Positions 53,819 to 62,466 of a stretch of DNA of 64,000 bases are shown here, one piece after another (positions within the stretch are counted from its first letter, which is position 1; the number at the start of each line of letters is the position of its first letter). The stretch comes from Flavobacterium muglaense. Lineage in GTDB: Bacteria > Bacteroidota > Bacteroidia > Flavobacteriales > Flavobacteriaceae. The notes below the pieces were generated by a model, which was not told the origin of the DNA, searched no databases, and saw only the letters and a program-made list of their open reading frames with translations. A program made the position numbers and the translations under genes. The stretch spans positions 1 to 64,000 of the forward strand of contig NZ_JACRUK010000004.1 of assembly GCF_014305155.1 (NCBI RefSeq), written 5' to 3'.

Positions 53819-55918
53819 TTAGTAGTTGAATTGTTTTCTGTTGTCTTTAATATCAGCATTGTCTTTTAAAGCTGGTAACACTCTGTTTACATCTCCAGCA
53901 GTTTGCGCTTTCAATTGTGACACATAAGTAGCGTGCTCTTTTAAAGCTGGTGCTTTTACAGTTTTGATATTTTTAACCACATAAACTCCAGTAACCCCTT
54001 CGATAGGCGCTGATAATTTATTTGCTGCTAAAGCAAATGCATTACCCACTACTTTAGGTTCTTGACCAACACCTCCAGTTAAAACTGGATTTTGTAAAGT
54101 TACATCTGTTGCTTGTTGCACAGTAGAACCTGTAGCTTTAGCAATCGCTTCTAGCGTAGTTCCAGTCATTTTAGCTTTAATCAACTCCGCTTTTTTCTTG
54201 TTTTTAAGGATTGACTCTACATAAGATCTAGCTTGTGTAACAGAAACCAAACCAGAATCATCAATTCCTTTTACTGTTGCAATAACGTGACCTAAGTTAG
54301 CCACTTCAAAACGTTTTACAGTACCAATTTTAGTTCCATCTTCAAAAGCCCATCTTACAATAGATCTTTGATTACCTAATGGTCCAAAATTTTCATCCAT
54401 TACACTCACAGTAACTGGAGCAGCAACAGTAAGCGCCATATCCTTAGCTACTTTAGAAAATCCTTTATCTGTAGCATCCATTTCAAACTTAGTCGCTTGT
54501 GTAAACACTTTATCAGAAGTAGCTGCAGAAGCTTCGATTTTTTGAGCAACCGTTGCTAAACGAATTCCATCTTGCTTATCTGTAATTTTTATAATATGAA
54601 ATCCAAAAGGAGTTTCAACTAAACCAACTTTTCCAATTCCGTTATTGAAAACAAAATCATTGAATGGTTTTACCATTTGGTTAGACCCAAAATAACCTAA
54701 ATCACCACCTTGTTGTGCAGATGAATCATCAGAGCTTTGAAAAGCCAACATCATAAAACTATCTGGATTAGCATTTACTTGCGCTAGAATTTCTTCTGCT
54801 TTAATTTTTGCTTCTTCTTTAGTTCTACTTTCTTTTTGATTTGGAACTTGAGTTCCTTCGTAACTTATTAAGATGTGACTTGCTTTTGCATTAACACCGT
54901 TTTTTCTTCCCATTGATTTTGAGATACAGTAGTATTTACCAAAAACGTAAGGACCATAAACTTCACCTGGCGCTAGGTTAAACAATTTATCAGCATCGAT
55001 TGCAGGTAAATCTTTTTTGGCGATATAAGTTGAATCATAAGGAACATCTGAATTAGAGTTCACAAAATCAGCTGTATTCTTAGCCGCTCTAAATCCAGAA
55101 AGTGTATCATTTTTACCAGTTGCTTGGTTGTATACCACGCTTCCAGATAACAACGCATTGATTTTAGACTTCACTTCAGCTTCGTCTTCTTTAGATGCTT
55201 TATCTTCAATCAAAACATATTCAACCTCACGAGACTCGTCAGCTTTAAATTTCTTTTGATTCTTTTTCATGTACTCTAAGATGTCAGCATCTGTAATTTT
55301 AACATCACTATCTTTAATTGTTGAATACAAACCAGCTACATAAGCAAAGTTTACTTTGTTAGCGCTCATTTCATAACTCAACTTCCCTTCACTTTCAGTA
55401 GTGTAGATAGCTGCTTTAATCATTGTATTGTAAATTTGAAACTTCGCATTCAGCTCAGCATCTTTCTCTCTATCTTTCAAATATTGAGCTTGTGCTGGAT
55501 TTGTTTTGAAATATTCTTTGAATTTACCAAGATCAAACATTCCTGCTGCATTCAAAAACAACGGATTATTACCAATGTTTTGATCTGCTTTTAAAACTTC
55601 TAATAAGTGCTTTTCACCTACTCTAAGTCCTAATTTATCAAATTCAGAAGTTAATAAAGCTATTGAAACTTCTTGATCCCATACTTTATTAGCTGCTGCT
55701 GTAGACGTGATTCCTTGACCACTTTTTTCCACATTACTTACTTTTATTCTAAAGTCTTCAAATGCAATATCTTTTCCATTGATACTTCCTACATCCTTTG
55801 ACGTACTGTTGAAACTACCACTTTTAAATAAATCACCTATGATAAAAGCAAATAAAGCTAATGCGATAACTGCAATCATTAAAGCGGAACGTTGTCTAAT
55901 TTTTGATAAAACTGCCAT
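53819..55918 (-). CDS. PpiD/SurA-type peptidyl-prolyl isomerase
   Basis: This membrane-anchored periplasmic chaperone has a parvulin domain. The 699-residue protein starts at MAVLSKIRQRSALMIAVIALALFAFIIGDLF with one helix. The SurA-type N-terminal helical region (to about residue 230) has SINGKDIAFEDFRIKV. The PpiC domain lies at about residues 345-450 (ASHILISYEG ... FQSSDDSSAQQGGDLGYFGSNQMVKPFNDFVFN). A long C-terminal region follows. The ATG at 55918 is preferred over an upstream one because MAVLSKIR fits the family. It handles outer-membrane protein folding. Confidence 0.93.
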   Translation of the reverse strand: MAVLSKIRQRSALMIAVIALALFAFIIGDLFKSGSFNSTSKDVGSINGKDIAFEDFRIKVSNVEKSGQGITSTAAANKVWDQEVSIALLTSEFDKLGLRVGEKHLLEVLKADQNIGNNPLFLNAAGMFDLGKFKEYFKTNPAQAQYLKDREKDAELNAKFQIYNTMIKAAIYTTESEGKLSYEMSANKVNFAYVAGLYSTIKDSDVKITDADILEYMKKNQKKFKADESREVEYVLIEDKASKEDEAEVKSKINALLSGSVVYNQATGKNDTLSGFRAAKNTADFVNSNSDVPYDSTYIAKKDLPAIDADKLFNLAPGEVYGPYVFGKYYCISKSMGRKNGVNAKASHILISYEGTQVPNQKESRTKEEAKIKAEEILAQVNANPDSFMMLAFQSSDDSSAQQGGDLGYFGSNQMVKPFNDFVFNNGIGKVGLVETPFGFHIIKITDKQDGIRLATVAQKIEASAATSDKVFTQATKFEMDATDKGFSKVAKDMALTVAAPVTVSVMDENFGPLGNQRSIVRWAFEDGTKIGTVKRFEVANLGHVIATVKGIDDSGLVSVTQARSYVESILKNKKKAELIKAKMTGTTLEAIAKATGSTVQQATDVTLQNPVLTGGVGQEPKVVGNAFALAANKLSAPIEGVTGVYVVKNIKTVKAPALKEHATYVSQLKAQTAGDVNRVLPALKDNADIKDNRKQFNY

Positions 55919-56025
55919 TTTTATTGTTGTTAATTTTATATTCAGTTTGCGAAAATACAATTATCTAATTAATAATTATACTAGTAGCGTTTTATTTTAC
56001 AAAAAAAATATTTTTATAAAATAAA

Positions 56026-57285
56026 TCACTCTTTTATGGTCATAATGACCAATTCAATTTTCTTATTTGTTGCTTCTTCTATCACAAAATGATAGTTTCC
56101 TATGGTGATTTCTTCTCCTTTTAGCGGAATCTCTTTTGTAAAATCAACAATAAATCCTCCTAATGTTCCATACGAATCACTTTCTGGAATACTCAATTTA
56201 TAGTTTTGATTCAAATATTCTACATCAAACCGAGCCGAAAAAAGATAACTGTCTTCAGCCAGTTCCTTTTCGATCAATTCTTCGTCTGAATCATGCTCAT
56301 CTTCAATTTCTCCAAAAAGTTCTTCAACAATATCTTCAATTGTAACAATTCCAGAAGTACCGCCGTACTCATCCAAAACCACTGCTACGCTCTTCCTTTT
56401 TTTGGTCAACAAATTCATAACATCCTTAATAAAAATGGTTTCAGGAACAAACTCAACAGGAATAACGACTGACTTTATACTTTTTGGCTTTTTAAACAAA
56501 TCAAAAGAATGCACATAACCTACAATCTCGTCAAAAGAGTTTTCGTAAACTACAATTTTCGAATAACCAGTTTCAATGAACATTTCCTTAAGCGCATCAA
56601 TAGAATCATGTAAATCTATAGCCACCAGTTCCGTTCTTGGACTCATAACATCTCTCGCTTTTACCCCCGAAAATTCGAGCGCATTTTGAAACATCTGGAT
56701 CTCCGAATCGACTTCATCATTATCTTCCACAGTACTCATTTGCTCTGTGATATAATTACCCAATTCTACCTTACTAAAGTACAACTGAATTTGATCCCCA
56801 TCTGTTCTAAAGAATTTTTTCAAAATAAAATCAGACACCCAAATAAAGAAAGTCGAAATAAAATAAAACAACTGGTAGAAAAAATAAGCCGGAATGGCAA
56901 AGAACTTAATCAGGACATTGGCATAAATTTGAAAAAAAACTTTCGGCATAAACTCAGCCGTAATCAAAACAATTAAGGTCGATAAAAAAGTTTGCAGAAA
57001 CAAATTGGACAAATCAGACAAATGAAACGCTAATGAATCTACCCAATTCATTAACAAATCACCCATAAAAAAACCATATACTACTAAGGCAATATTGTTT
57101 CCAATAAGCATAGTTGCAATAAACTTAGAAGGTTTTTCGGTAAGTTTAGTTAGGATTCTCGAAAGAAAATTATTCTGCTTTTTTTCTATTTCTAAGTAAA
57201 TTTTATTCGAAGAAATAAATGCTATTTCCATCCCAGAAAAAAAAGCACATAGTATTAAGCATATTATTATAATACTAATATCCAT
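56026..57285 (-). CDS. CNNM/CorC-family membrane protein
   Basis: This 419-residue protein has an N-terminal DUF21 domain with about four helices (residues 1-150, with FFSGMEIAFISSNKI). Two CBS domains lie at about 210-325 (RDVMSPRTELVAIDLHDS, KSVAVVLDEYGGTSGIVTIEDIVEELFGEI). The CorC C-terminal domain includes YGTLGGFIVDF. Members are linked to Mg2+ or Na+ transport and to membrane stress; the gliding protein GldE is a relative, but its usual gldD neighbour is absent, so I do not use that name. The small membrane gene 57289-57483 precedes it by three bases. Confidence 0.9.
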   Translation of the reverse strand: MDISIIIICLILCAFFSGMEIAFISSNKIYLEIEKKQNNFLSRILTKLTEKPSKFIATMLIGNNIALVVYGFFMGDLLMNWVDSLAFHLSDLSNLFLQTFLSTLIVLITAEFMPKVFFQIYANVLIKFFAIPAYFFYQLFYFISTFFIWVSDFILKKFFRTDGDQIQLYFSKVELGNYITEQMSTVEDNDEVDSEIQMFQNALEFSGVKARDVMSPRTELVAIDLHDSIDALKEMFIETGYSKIVVYENSFDEIVGYVHSFDLFKKPKSIKSVVIPVEFVPETIFIKDVMNLLTKKRKSVAVVLDEYGGTSGIVTIEDIVEELFGEIEDEHDSDEELIEKELAEDSYLFSARFDVEYLNQNYKLSIPESDSYGTLGGFIVDFTKEIPLKGEEITIGNYHFVIEEATNKKIELVIMTIKE

Positions 57286-57288
57286 GAA

Positions 57289-57483
57289 TTAGGCTTTAGG
57301 ATTACGATTGTTCATCTTAGCAGCAAATTTGCGACGGAAGAAGAACATAAAAACAGCCAATACGGCAATACCTATAAAAAGAAAATGCTCATCTGTATCC
57401 TCAGTCCAGCCTTGAAATGCTTTTACTGCAAAGAAAACAGCAGCAATAAGATAAACGTAATGTGTATATTTTAAATAACCCAT
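57289..57483 (-). CDS. Small two-helix membrane protein
   Basis: This 64-residue protein has two membrane helices (about 8-25 and 35-50) and a basic tail (RRKFAAKMNNRNPKA). It is tightly packed between lptC (17 bases upstream) and the CorC gene (three bases downstream), so it is probably real and cotranscribed. No function is known. Confidence 0.75.
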   Translation of the reverse strand: MGYLKYTHYVYLIAAVFFAVKAFQGWTEDTDEHFLFIGIAVLAVFMFFFRRKFAAKMNNRNPKA

Positions 57484-57500
57484 AATATATAATTTGAAAT

Positions 57501-58055
57501 TTATTCGGCTGAATCAAATTCACCCGTGATTCTTTGTGAATTAATCACTTTGAAATCCTTACTAAAATCGATTCCTTGACCAATTGATGAGCCTTTTACA
57601 TCTGTAAATTTAAACTTTTTCTCGGTAAAAAACCATTCATTCTTTTGATCGAAGTACAATTGCTCTGTTTCCAATGTCTGTCCAGCCTCCGAAACAATCT
57701 TCACTTTACCTTGCAAATCGATAATACCCGTTTCTTTATACGATACCGCATAATTCGAAGTTACATGAGTTTTCTTTCCCTTGTTATCATACAAAGTAAC
57801 ATCAACACCCTTAGGAAAATCAGTAAAAGGAAAGGCAACCGTGCCATAATCCAACATTTTAGGACTAATCAACACCACCTTTATTAATCCAGAGTCTGTG
57901 TATTTTAGATTCACAGTGTCCGCATCACTACTAGGTGTAAACTCCGTGAAATTAATTTTTTGAACTTCTTTAAAATTACTTTCGCAACCAAAAAACAGAG
58001 TCACAGCAAAGGCTGTGACTACTGGAAGTACGTTATATTTTTTTCTTAAAATCAT
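57501..58055 (-). CDS. lptC: LPS export periplasmic protein LptC
   Basis: LptC bridges the LptBFG transporter to LptA in lipopolysaccharide transport. The 184-residue protein has a lipoprotein-like N-terminus (TLFFGC, Cys near residue 24) and a beta-jellyroll. Visible segments are VVLISPKMLDYG, PFTDFPKGVDVTLYD, SNYAVSYKETGIIDLQGKVKI, LETEQLYFDQKNEWFFTEKKF and GQGIDFSKDFK. No other lpt gene is nearby in the window. Confidence 0.9.
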   Translation of the reverse strand: MILRKKYNVLPVVTAFAVTLFFGCESNFKEVQKINFTEFTPSSDADTVNLKYTDSGLIKVVLISPKMLDYGTVAFPFTDFPKGVDVTLYDNKGKKTHVTSNYAVSYKETGIIDLQGKVKIVSEAGQTLETEQLYFDQKNEWFFTEKKFKFTDVKGSSIGQGIDFSKDFKVINSQRITGEFDSAE

Positions 58056-58105
58056 TTAATAGATGGAACAAGTTAGTTTTGCTCACAAAAATACATTTTT
58101 ATGAA

Positions 58106-59356
58106 TTAATTAAATTTAGATTTAACAAACCATTTATCATTTAATGAGAATCCCACACTAATTTTCATATAATTTTCTTGAACCAAGCTTGCCGCAGTAG
58201 TCCCTTTTTTTCCCATTTCGAAACCAAAATTTACATTAGAAAAAACACCATTAATAGGCATTCCTAGACCAAGAGTAAATCCTAAATCATTAATAGACTC
58301 GCCATTTACAACTAGCCCTGTTTTCTCATAACGAAGACCTCCTCTATAAACAATTCTCTTTGCGTAGCTCGAAAACGAATTATAATTAGGAATAAAATAC
58401 CCTCCTAAACTAGCAGTGGCATACTTACCGTAACCTACATTTGGAGCAGCATTATAATCATTGGCCTGAGCAGCTCTTCCCTGATATTCAATTTTCCCAC
58501 CAACAAGCCATTTTCTCGCTTCTCCTATACCTGCGCTAAAAGATACTTTACTAGGAAAACTTAAGTTCACTCTACTGCTTTGCTCAGCTAAAACATCGAC
58601 AACTGAAACGCTAAAAGCACTATTATATCGAACTGTAGAAATATTTCTTGTATTTTGAGAAGTCAAAGAATGCTGCAATGAATAATTCAAACTTGTAAAC
58701 AAACTTAATTTATCGGTAATTTTCGCTTGGTACATGGCACCGATATTAAAATTAACACCAGATAAATCGGCAGTATTAACTTCCCGTGTTCCAATAGGAA
58801 TACCATTTACAAAGTCTAAACTAGAGGTAGTGATTTTACCAAAATTATAATTAAAATCAGCTCCAATACTCAATTTAGGTGTAAGCTTATAACCTGCCCC
58901 TAAGAACACTTTATTCAAACCACCTTCACCATTGTAGCGTCTATTACTAGCATCAACTACATCCGATAGCGACTGAATTTTATACCCCACAGAAGAATAC
59001 GGAATCAATCCAAACCCAACTCCTACTTTACCCATTGGTAAACCAACAGCTAAATAATCCAAAGTGGTACGTCTTGCATTTTCAGTATTTGAATCGGTTT
59101 TCAATTTATTTGTAGCATAAGTTCCTCCCAAAGCAAAAGTAGTTAGCTTTAAATTAGCAAAACTAGCAGGATTTTCTAAGTTGATATGGATACTATCCTG
59201 TTCAACAGCTACTCCACCCATAGAGCGACTCTCAACGGTACCTCTAAATCTCACATCACCAATACCGTAATAAGAATAAGGAGACGAAGTCCCTTCCTGA
59301 GCAAAGGAAACAAGCGACAATAATAAAAAAGCGCTTACTATAATTTTTTTAATCAT
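58106..59356 (-). CDS. FadL/OmpP1-like outer-membrane protein
   Basis: This 416-residue protein has a signal peptide (MIKKIIVSAFLLLSLVSFA). The mature N-terminus SSPYSYYGIGDVRFRGTVESRSMGG is typical of this Bacteroidota group. NLENPASFAN (the NPA block of FadL proteins) and many beta strands up to the final SLNDKWFVKSKFN complete it. It is a barrel probably taking up a hydrophobic or unknown substrate. It overlaps the coaX stop by eight bases. Confidence 0.85.
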   Translation of the reverse strand: MIKKIIVSAFLLLSLVSFAQEGTSSPYSYYGIGDVRFRGTVESRSMGGVAVEQDSIHINLENPASFANLKLTTFALGGTYATNKLKTDSNTENARRTTLDYLAVGLPMGKVGVGFGLIPYSSVGYKIQSLSDVVDASNRRYNGEGGLNKVFLGAGYKLTPKLSIGADFNYNFGKITTSSLDFVNGIPIGTREVNTADLSGVNFNIGAMYQAKITDKLSLFTSLNYSLQHSLTSQNTRNISTVRYNSAFSVSVVDVLAEQSSRVNLSFPSKVSFSAGIGEARKWLVGGKIEYQGRAAQANDYNAAPNVGYGKYATASLGGYFIPNYNSFSSYAKRIVYRGGLRYEKTGLVVNGESINDLGFTLGLGMPINGVFSNVNFGFEMGKKGTTAASLVQENYMKISVGFSLNDKWFVKSKFN

Positions 59357-60083
59357 TTTTGATTTTATATTGAAATGTTTGGTTCAAACTCTCTAAAAGA
59401 AAATTTGAATTGGCAAATATGGTATTTTTTAATCGTTTAGCCAAAAAATCTGCGTCTCCACCCGTTAAAATTATTATAAAATTTAAACCGAGCTGTCTAT
59501 ATTCATCGATAAAACCGTCAATCTCATAGACCAATCCGTTGACCACCCCCGAATGTATCGACTGATCGGTTGATTTTCCGATCAAATGCTCCGGACTATC
59601 CAATTGCAACAACGGCAACTTAGCAGTATAATTATGCAATGCTTCATATCGCAATCTAAAACCTGGAGAAATAGCCCCTCCTTGATAATTATCATCCTGA
59701 TCTACATAATCATAGGTAATACAAGTACCTACATCAACAACCAGTCGATTCTGTTTGGGGAACTGTAAAGTTGCGCCAGCCGCAAGGACCATTCGATCAA
59801 TTCCTAAAGTTTTTGGTGTACCGTATTTATTTTCGAAAGGAAAAATATCTTCATTTGAAAAAAAATGAACCGAAAGCTGTTGTTCAAACTCCAAAAAAGA
59901 ATCTTTACCCACTTTTCCCACCGAAGCCACCACCAAATGAGTGATGTTATTGTATTCTTTTAAAATATTTTTAATTTTTTCGTGCAGCTCATTTGCATCA
60001 AAAACAAAATACTCCAAAGCAGTATCTTCCTCAAAAACAGCGCTTTTAATTCGAGTATTCCCTACATCAACTGTTAAAATCAT
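59349..60083 (-). CDS. coaX: Type III pantothenate kinase
   Basis: It phosphorylates pantothenate in the first committed step of coenzyme A synthesis. The 244-residue protein begins MILTVDVGNTRIKSAVFEED (phosphate-1 block). It carries GTPKTLGIDRMVLAAGA, RLVVDVGTCITYDYVDQ, YQGGAISPGFRLRYEALHNYTAKLP, HSGVVNGLVYEIDGFIDEY and LTGGDA near the end. It starts the minus-strand run coaX-porin-lptC-small membrane protein-CorC-PpiD. Confidence 0.96.
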   Translation of the reverse strand: MILTVDVGNTRIKSAVFEEDTALEYFVFDANELHEKIKNILKEYNNITHLVVASVGKVGKDSFLEFEQQLSVHFFSNEDIFPFENKYGTPKTLGIDRMVLAAGATLQFPKQNRLVVDVGTCITYDYVDQDDNYQGGAISPGFRLRYEALHNYTAKLPLLQLDSPEHLIGKSTDQSIHSGVVNGLVYEIDGFIDEYRQLGLNFIIILTGGDADFLAKRLKNTIFANSNFLLESLNQTFQYKIKND

Positions 60084-60136
60084 AAATTATCTTTTGATAT
60101 TACAAAGGTACGAATTGATTTTTTTAAAAAAATGTT

Positions 60137-60166
60137 TTGGATATACTAAAAATGATTCTATATTTG
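60137..60166 (+). promoter_or_regulatory. tRNA-Phe promoter, strong Bacteroidota consensus
   Basis: TTG (60137-60139, inside TTTTGG), a 19-base spacer and TATATTTG (60159-60166) match the Bacteroidota consensus almost ideally. The mature tRNA begins 43 bases downstream. Confidence 0.8.
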
Positions 60167-60209
60167 CACCCGCAACAAACAAGCATTACTGCTTACTAGA
60201 AGCAAAAAT

Positions 60210-60282
60210 GGTGCCTTAGCTCAGATGGTAGAGCAATGGACTGAAAATCCATGTGTCCCTGGTTCGATCCCTGGAGGCACCA
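60210..60282 (+). tRNA. tRNA-Phe (GAA anticodon)
   Basis: The 73-base cloverleaf has acceptor arms GGTGCCT/AGGCACC and D-stem GCTC/GAGC. The anticodon arm is ATGGA-CTGAAAA-TCCAT, with anticodon GAA. The T-arm is CCTGG-TTCGATC-CCTGG, and the discriminator is A. The T-stem has one T-T mismatch at its middle pair. CCA is not encoded. A terminator follows four bases after the end. Confidence 0.97.
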
Positions 60283-60286
60283 CTTT

Positions 60287-60316
60287 AAAACCCGAATAGA
60301 AATATTCGGGTTTTTT
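60287..60316 (+). terminator. Terminator after tRNA-Phe
   Basis: AAAACCCGAATA (60287-60298) pairs with TATTCGGGTTTT (60303-60314), followed by further T. It ends the monocistronic tRNA transcript. Confidence 0.93.
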
Positions 60317-60577
60317 GTTTTACAACCCTTTCTACAACTGCATTACGGATCAATCCCAAAAAACATACTATCCTAAAATTAAAACCGATATCTATCGCTA
60401 CCCAAAAGAACCCTCTATTTCCCGATCGTTTCAATCCAAACCCATTCAACTTCATCCAAAATTCAATAACAACTATTTAAAAAAAAAGAACTACTGATCC
60501 TTTTAAAAAAACTTATAAATCCTCCGTAATCCACATTAGTTATCACCTTAAAATCACTTTTGAATGCGAATTATTAG

Positions 60578-60585
60578 TAATTTTG
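60578..60585 (+). promoter_or_regulatory. Possible -7 element of InsA-like gene
   Basis: TAATTTTG matches TAnnTTTG; TTTTG lies 15 bases upstream, a little short. It precedes the ATG by 89 bases, leaving an inverted repeat in the leader. Confidence 0.35.
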
Positions 60586-60606
60586 CTAAAAAACTAAATG
60601 TTCTGT

Positions 60607-60637
60607 AATTATTTTTTATTGAATTCGAAAAATAATT
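60607..60637 (+). promoter_or_regulatory. Inverted repeat upstream of InsA-like gene
   Basis: AATTATTTTT (60607-60616) is complementary to AAAAATAATT (60628-60637). Its 11-base loop includes GAATTC. It lies 38 bases before the chosen ATG and could be an operator for the encoded protein. It is AT-only, so chance is possible. Confidence 0.4.
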
Positions 60638-60674
60638 ATTGCTAATTTACTATATTTATGCAAAATTTATATAC

Positions 60675-61094
60675 ATGGAGATTTTAAGCTGCCCAAAATG
60701 CCAAGGAAATGAAATCATAAAAAGTGGTGTAATCAACAGTAAACAAAGGTATTTATGCAAAAAATGCAAATACTTCTTCACGGTTGCCAAAATAGGTAAA
60801 AAGATAGATGATTACTATGTTACCAAAGCTTTACAACTTTACCTCGAAGGCTTAAGCTATCGAGAAATCGAGCGTATTATTGGCGTTTCTCATGTTACCA
60901 TTAGCAACTGGGTAAAGTCATTCAATATAAAAAAGCCATCACACGCCAATTACCACCCTACCTACAAGATATTTAACCATTTAGAGCTTATTGAATACCT
61001 CAAAAAAAAAGAATTACTATCCGGAGCCGGAATGATCATCACAGAGCTTGGCGATAAATTTATGCTTATAAAATGGGAACGTTTTAAAGATTAA
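60675..61094 (+). CDS. InsA-like zinc-ribbon HTH protein (IS1-type, stand-alone)
   Basis: The 139-residue protein opens with a zinc ribbon (SCPKCQGNEIIKSGVINSKQ, then CKKCKYFFTV) like the first domain of the IS1 transposase regulator InsA. A helix-turn-helix follows (LYLEGLSYREIERIIGVSHVTISNWVKS). A short C-terminal part with LLSGAGMIITELGDKFMLIKWERF is unlike a transposase catalytic domain. No insB and no terminal repeats are next to it. It looks like a domesticated DNA-binding protein, possibly a regulator of the porin and transporter genes downstream. The ATG at 60675 is used since it begins at the ribbon. Confidence 0.8.
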   Translation: MEILSCPKCQGNEIIKSGVINSKQRYLCKKCKYFFTVAKIGKKIDDYYVTKALQLYLEGLSYREIERIIGVSHVTISNWVKSFNIKKPSHANYHPTYKIFNHLELIEYLKKKELLSGAGMIITELGDKFMLIKWERFKD

Positions 61095-61200
61095 CTATAC
61101 TACTTTACACAAATATATATCATAATTTTTTTTATTAACAAAAAATTAGAATTTGGCACCGTTATAACCAACCACATTACCAACCAAACCTAATTTAATT

Positions 61201-62439
61201 ATGAAAAAAATATATTTGATTGCAGTTGCGCTGTTATTCAGCTTTAAAGGTTTTTCTCAAGGATCGCCAGATTATGGCGCTGGAATGAAATTTAATTTAA
61301 ACGAAGATGGTTCAAAATACCTTAGAGTCATTTCTTGGGCACAAATTTGGGGACAATACAACTCAGATCGTCCACTAGATGCAAACGGAAAAGAACAAGC
61401 TGATCTCGACTTTAGCGTACGAAGAGCGCGTGTTTTAATGTATGCTCAAATTAATAAAGACTTTTTAATTTTAACGCATTTCGGACTAAATAGTCTGAAC
61501 TCGGCTAATCTTACGCCAACTGGAAAAGGAGAGAGTTCTCAATTATTCCTTCACGACGTTTGGGCCCAATACAGCTTAGGAAAAAACAACGCTATTGGAG
61601 CGGGATTGCATTACTGGAACGGAATCTCAAGACTAAACAACCAAAGCACCTTAAACATCATGACCTTGGATAACGATAGACAAGCATGGGCAACCCTAGG
61701 TTTATCAGATCAATTTGCAAGACACATTGGGGTTTACGCCAAAGGAACCGTGGGTAAATTTCAATACCGTGTTTCTATAAACGGAGCCGCAACAACAAAC
61801 TTACAAGCAACAACTGTACCTACAAACGGAGGCGCAGCAACGTATACAGGAGCAAGATTATTAGGTTCTAAAGAAGCTGGACGTACTTACGCTGGTTATT
61901 TTGAATACGGTTTTCTAGATGCAGAGAGTAACTTTTTACCGTATAAAGTGGGAACTTATTTAGGAACTAAAAAAGTATTCAACATAGGTGCAGGGTTCTT
62001 TTCTCACCCAAACGGATCTGTAGTTGCAGACCTTGCAGGAAATTTAACTGGAGAAAACGTAAACATTTTTGGACTTGACGCTTTTTATGATGTTCCCGTA
62101 GGAAAAAAAGGAGCTGCAGTAACCGCTTATGCTTTATATCAAAACACTGATTACGGAAAAAATTACAGACTCGGGACCACTTACGAAACGGGATCAATGA
62201 TTCACACCCACTTAGGATATGTGCTTCCTGGGAAATCCAAAACACGTTTTCAACCTTACTTATCGTATGACAGTAGAAAAATCGATGTACTAAACGACAA
62301 TGCTTCGCAATTAGGAATTGGAGCCAACGCTTTTTTCAGCGGTCACAATTCTAAACTTACTTTAGAATACCAAACTTTAAAATACGCTTCAGATAAAGCC
62401 GTAAATACAGTTACACTACAAGCAATGATTTACCTATAA
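61201..62439 (+). CDS. Porin-like outer-membrane protein
   Basis: This 412-residue protein has a signal peptide (MKKIYLIAVALLFSFKGFSQ). The barrel resembles phosphate-selective or general porins (PorP/OprP-like). Visible segments are SWAQIWGQYN, DFSVRRARVLMYAQINKDFLILTHFG, LHDVWAQYSLG and YAKGTVGKFQYRVSINGA. Alternating strands end in TVTLQAMIYL. The gap before it contains AT-rich sequence and ACCAACC repeats. The MFS gene begins 27 bases later, suggesting a joint uptake system. The substrate is not known. Confidence 0.88.
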   Translation: MKKIYLIAVALLFSFKGFSQGSPDYGAGMKFNLNEDGSKYLRVISWAQIWGQYNSDRPLDANGKEQADLDFSVRRARVLMYAQINKDFLILTHFGLNSLNSANLTPTGKGESSQLFLHDVWAQYSLGKNNAIGAGLHYWNGISRLNNQSTLNIMTLDNDRQAWATLGLSDQFARHIGVYAKGTVGKFQYRVSINGAATTNLQATTVPTNGGAATYTGARLLGSKEAGRTYAGYFEYGFLDAESNFLPYKVGTYLGTKKVFNIGAGFFSHPNGSVVADLAGNLTGENVNIFGLDAFYDVPVGKKGAAVTAYALYQNTDYGKNYRLGTTYETGSMIHTHLGYVLPGKSKTRFQPYLSYDSRKIDVLNDNASQLGIGANAFFSGHNSKLTLEYQTLKYASDKAVNTVTLQAMIYL

Positions 62440-62466
62440 TTAACCAACCAAAAAAAACAATATTTT

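Larger units (their letters stand above)
60283..60674. other. Intergenic region between tRNA-Phe and InsA-like gene
   Basis: It holds the tRNA terminator (60287-60316), a possible -7 element (60578-60585) and an inverted repeat (60607-60637). Between 60317 and 60570 I see nothing that codes; a short open frame there has no coding character. Confidence 0.6.

Noticed and set aside
56026-57285. Naming the CorC-type gene gldE (gliding motility)
   Set aside because: Domains fit, but the usual gldD neighbour is missing and generic CNNM/CorC proteins look the same.
60315-60497. Short open frame of 60 codons after tRNA-Phe
   Set aside because: It begins inside the tRNA terminator's downstream tract, has no signal or motif and is surrounded by non-coding AT-rich sequence.
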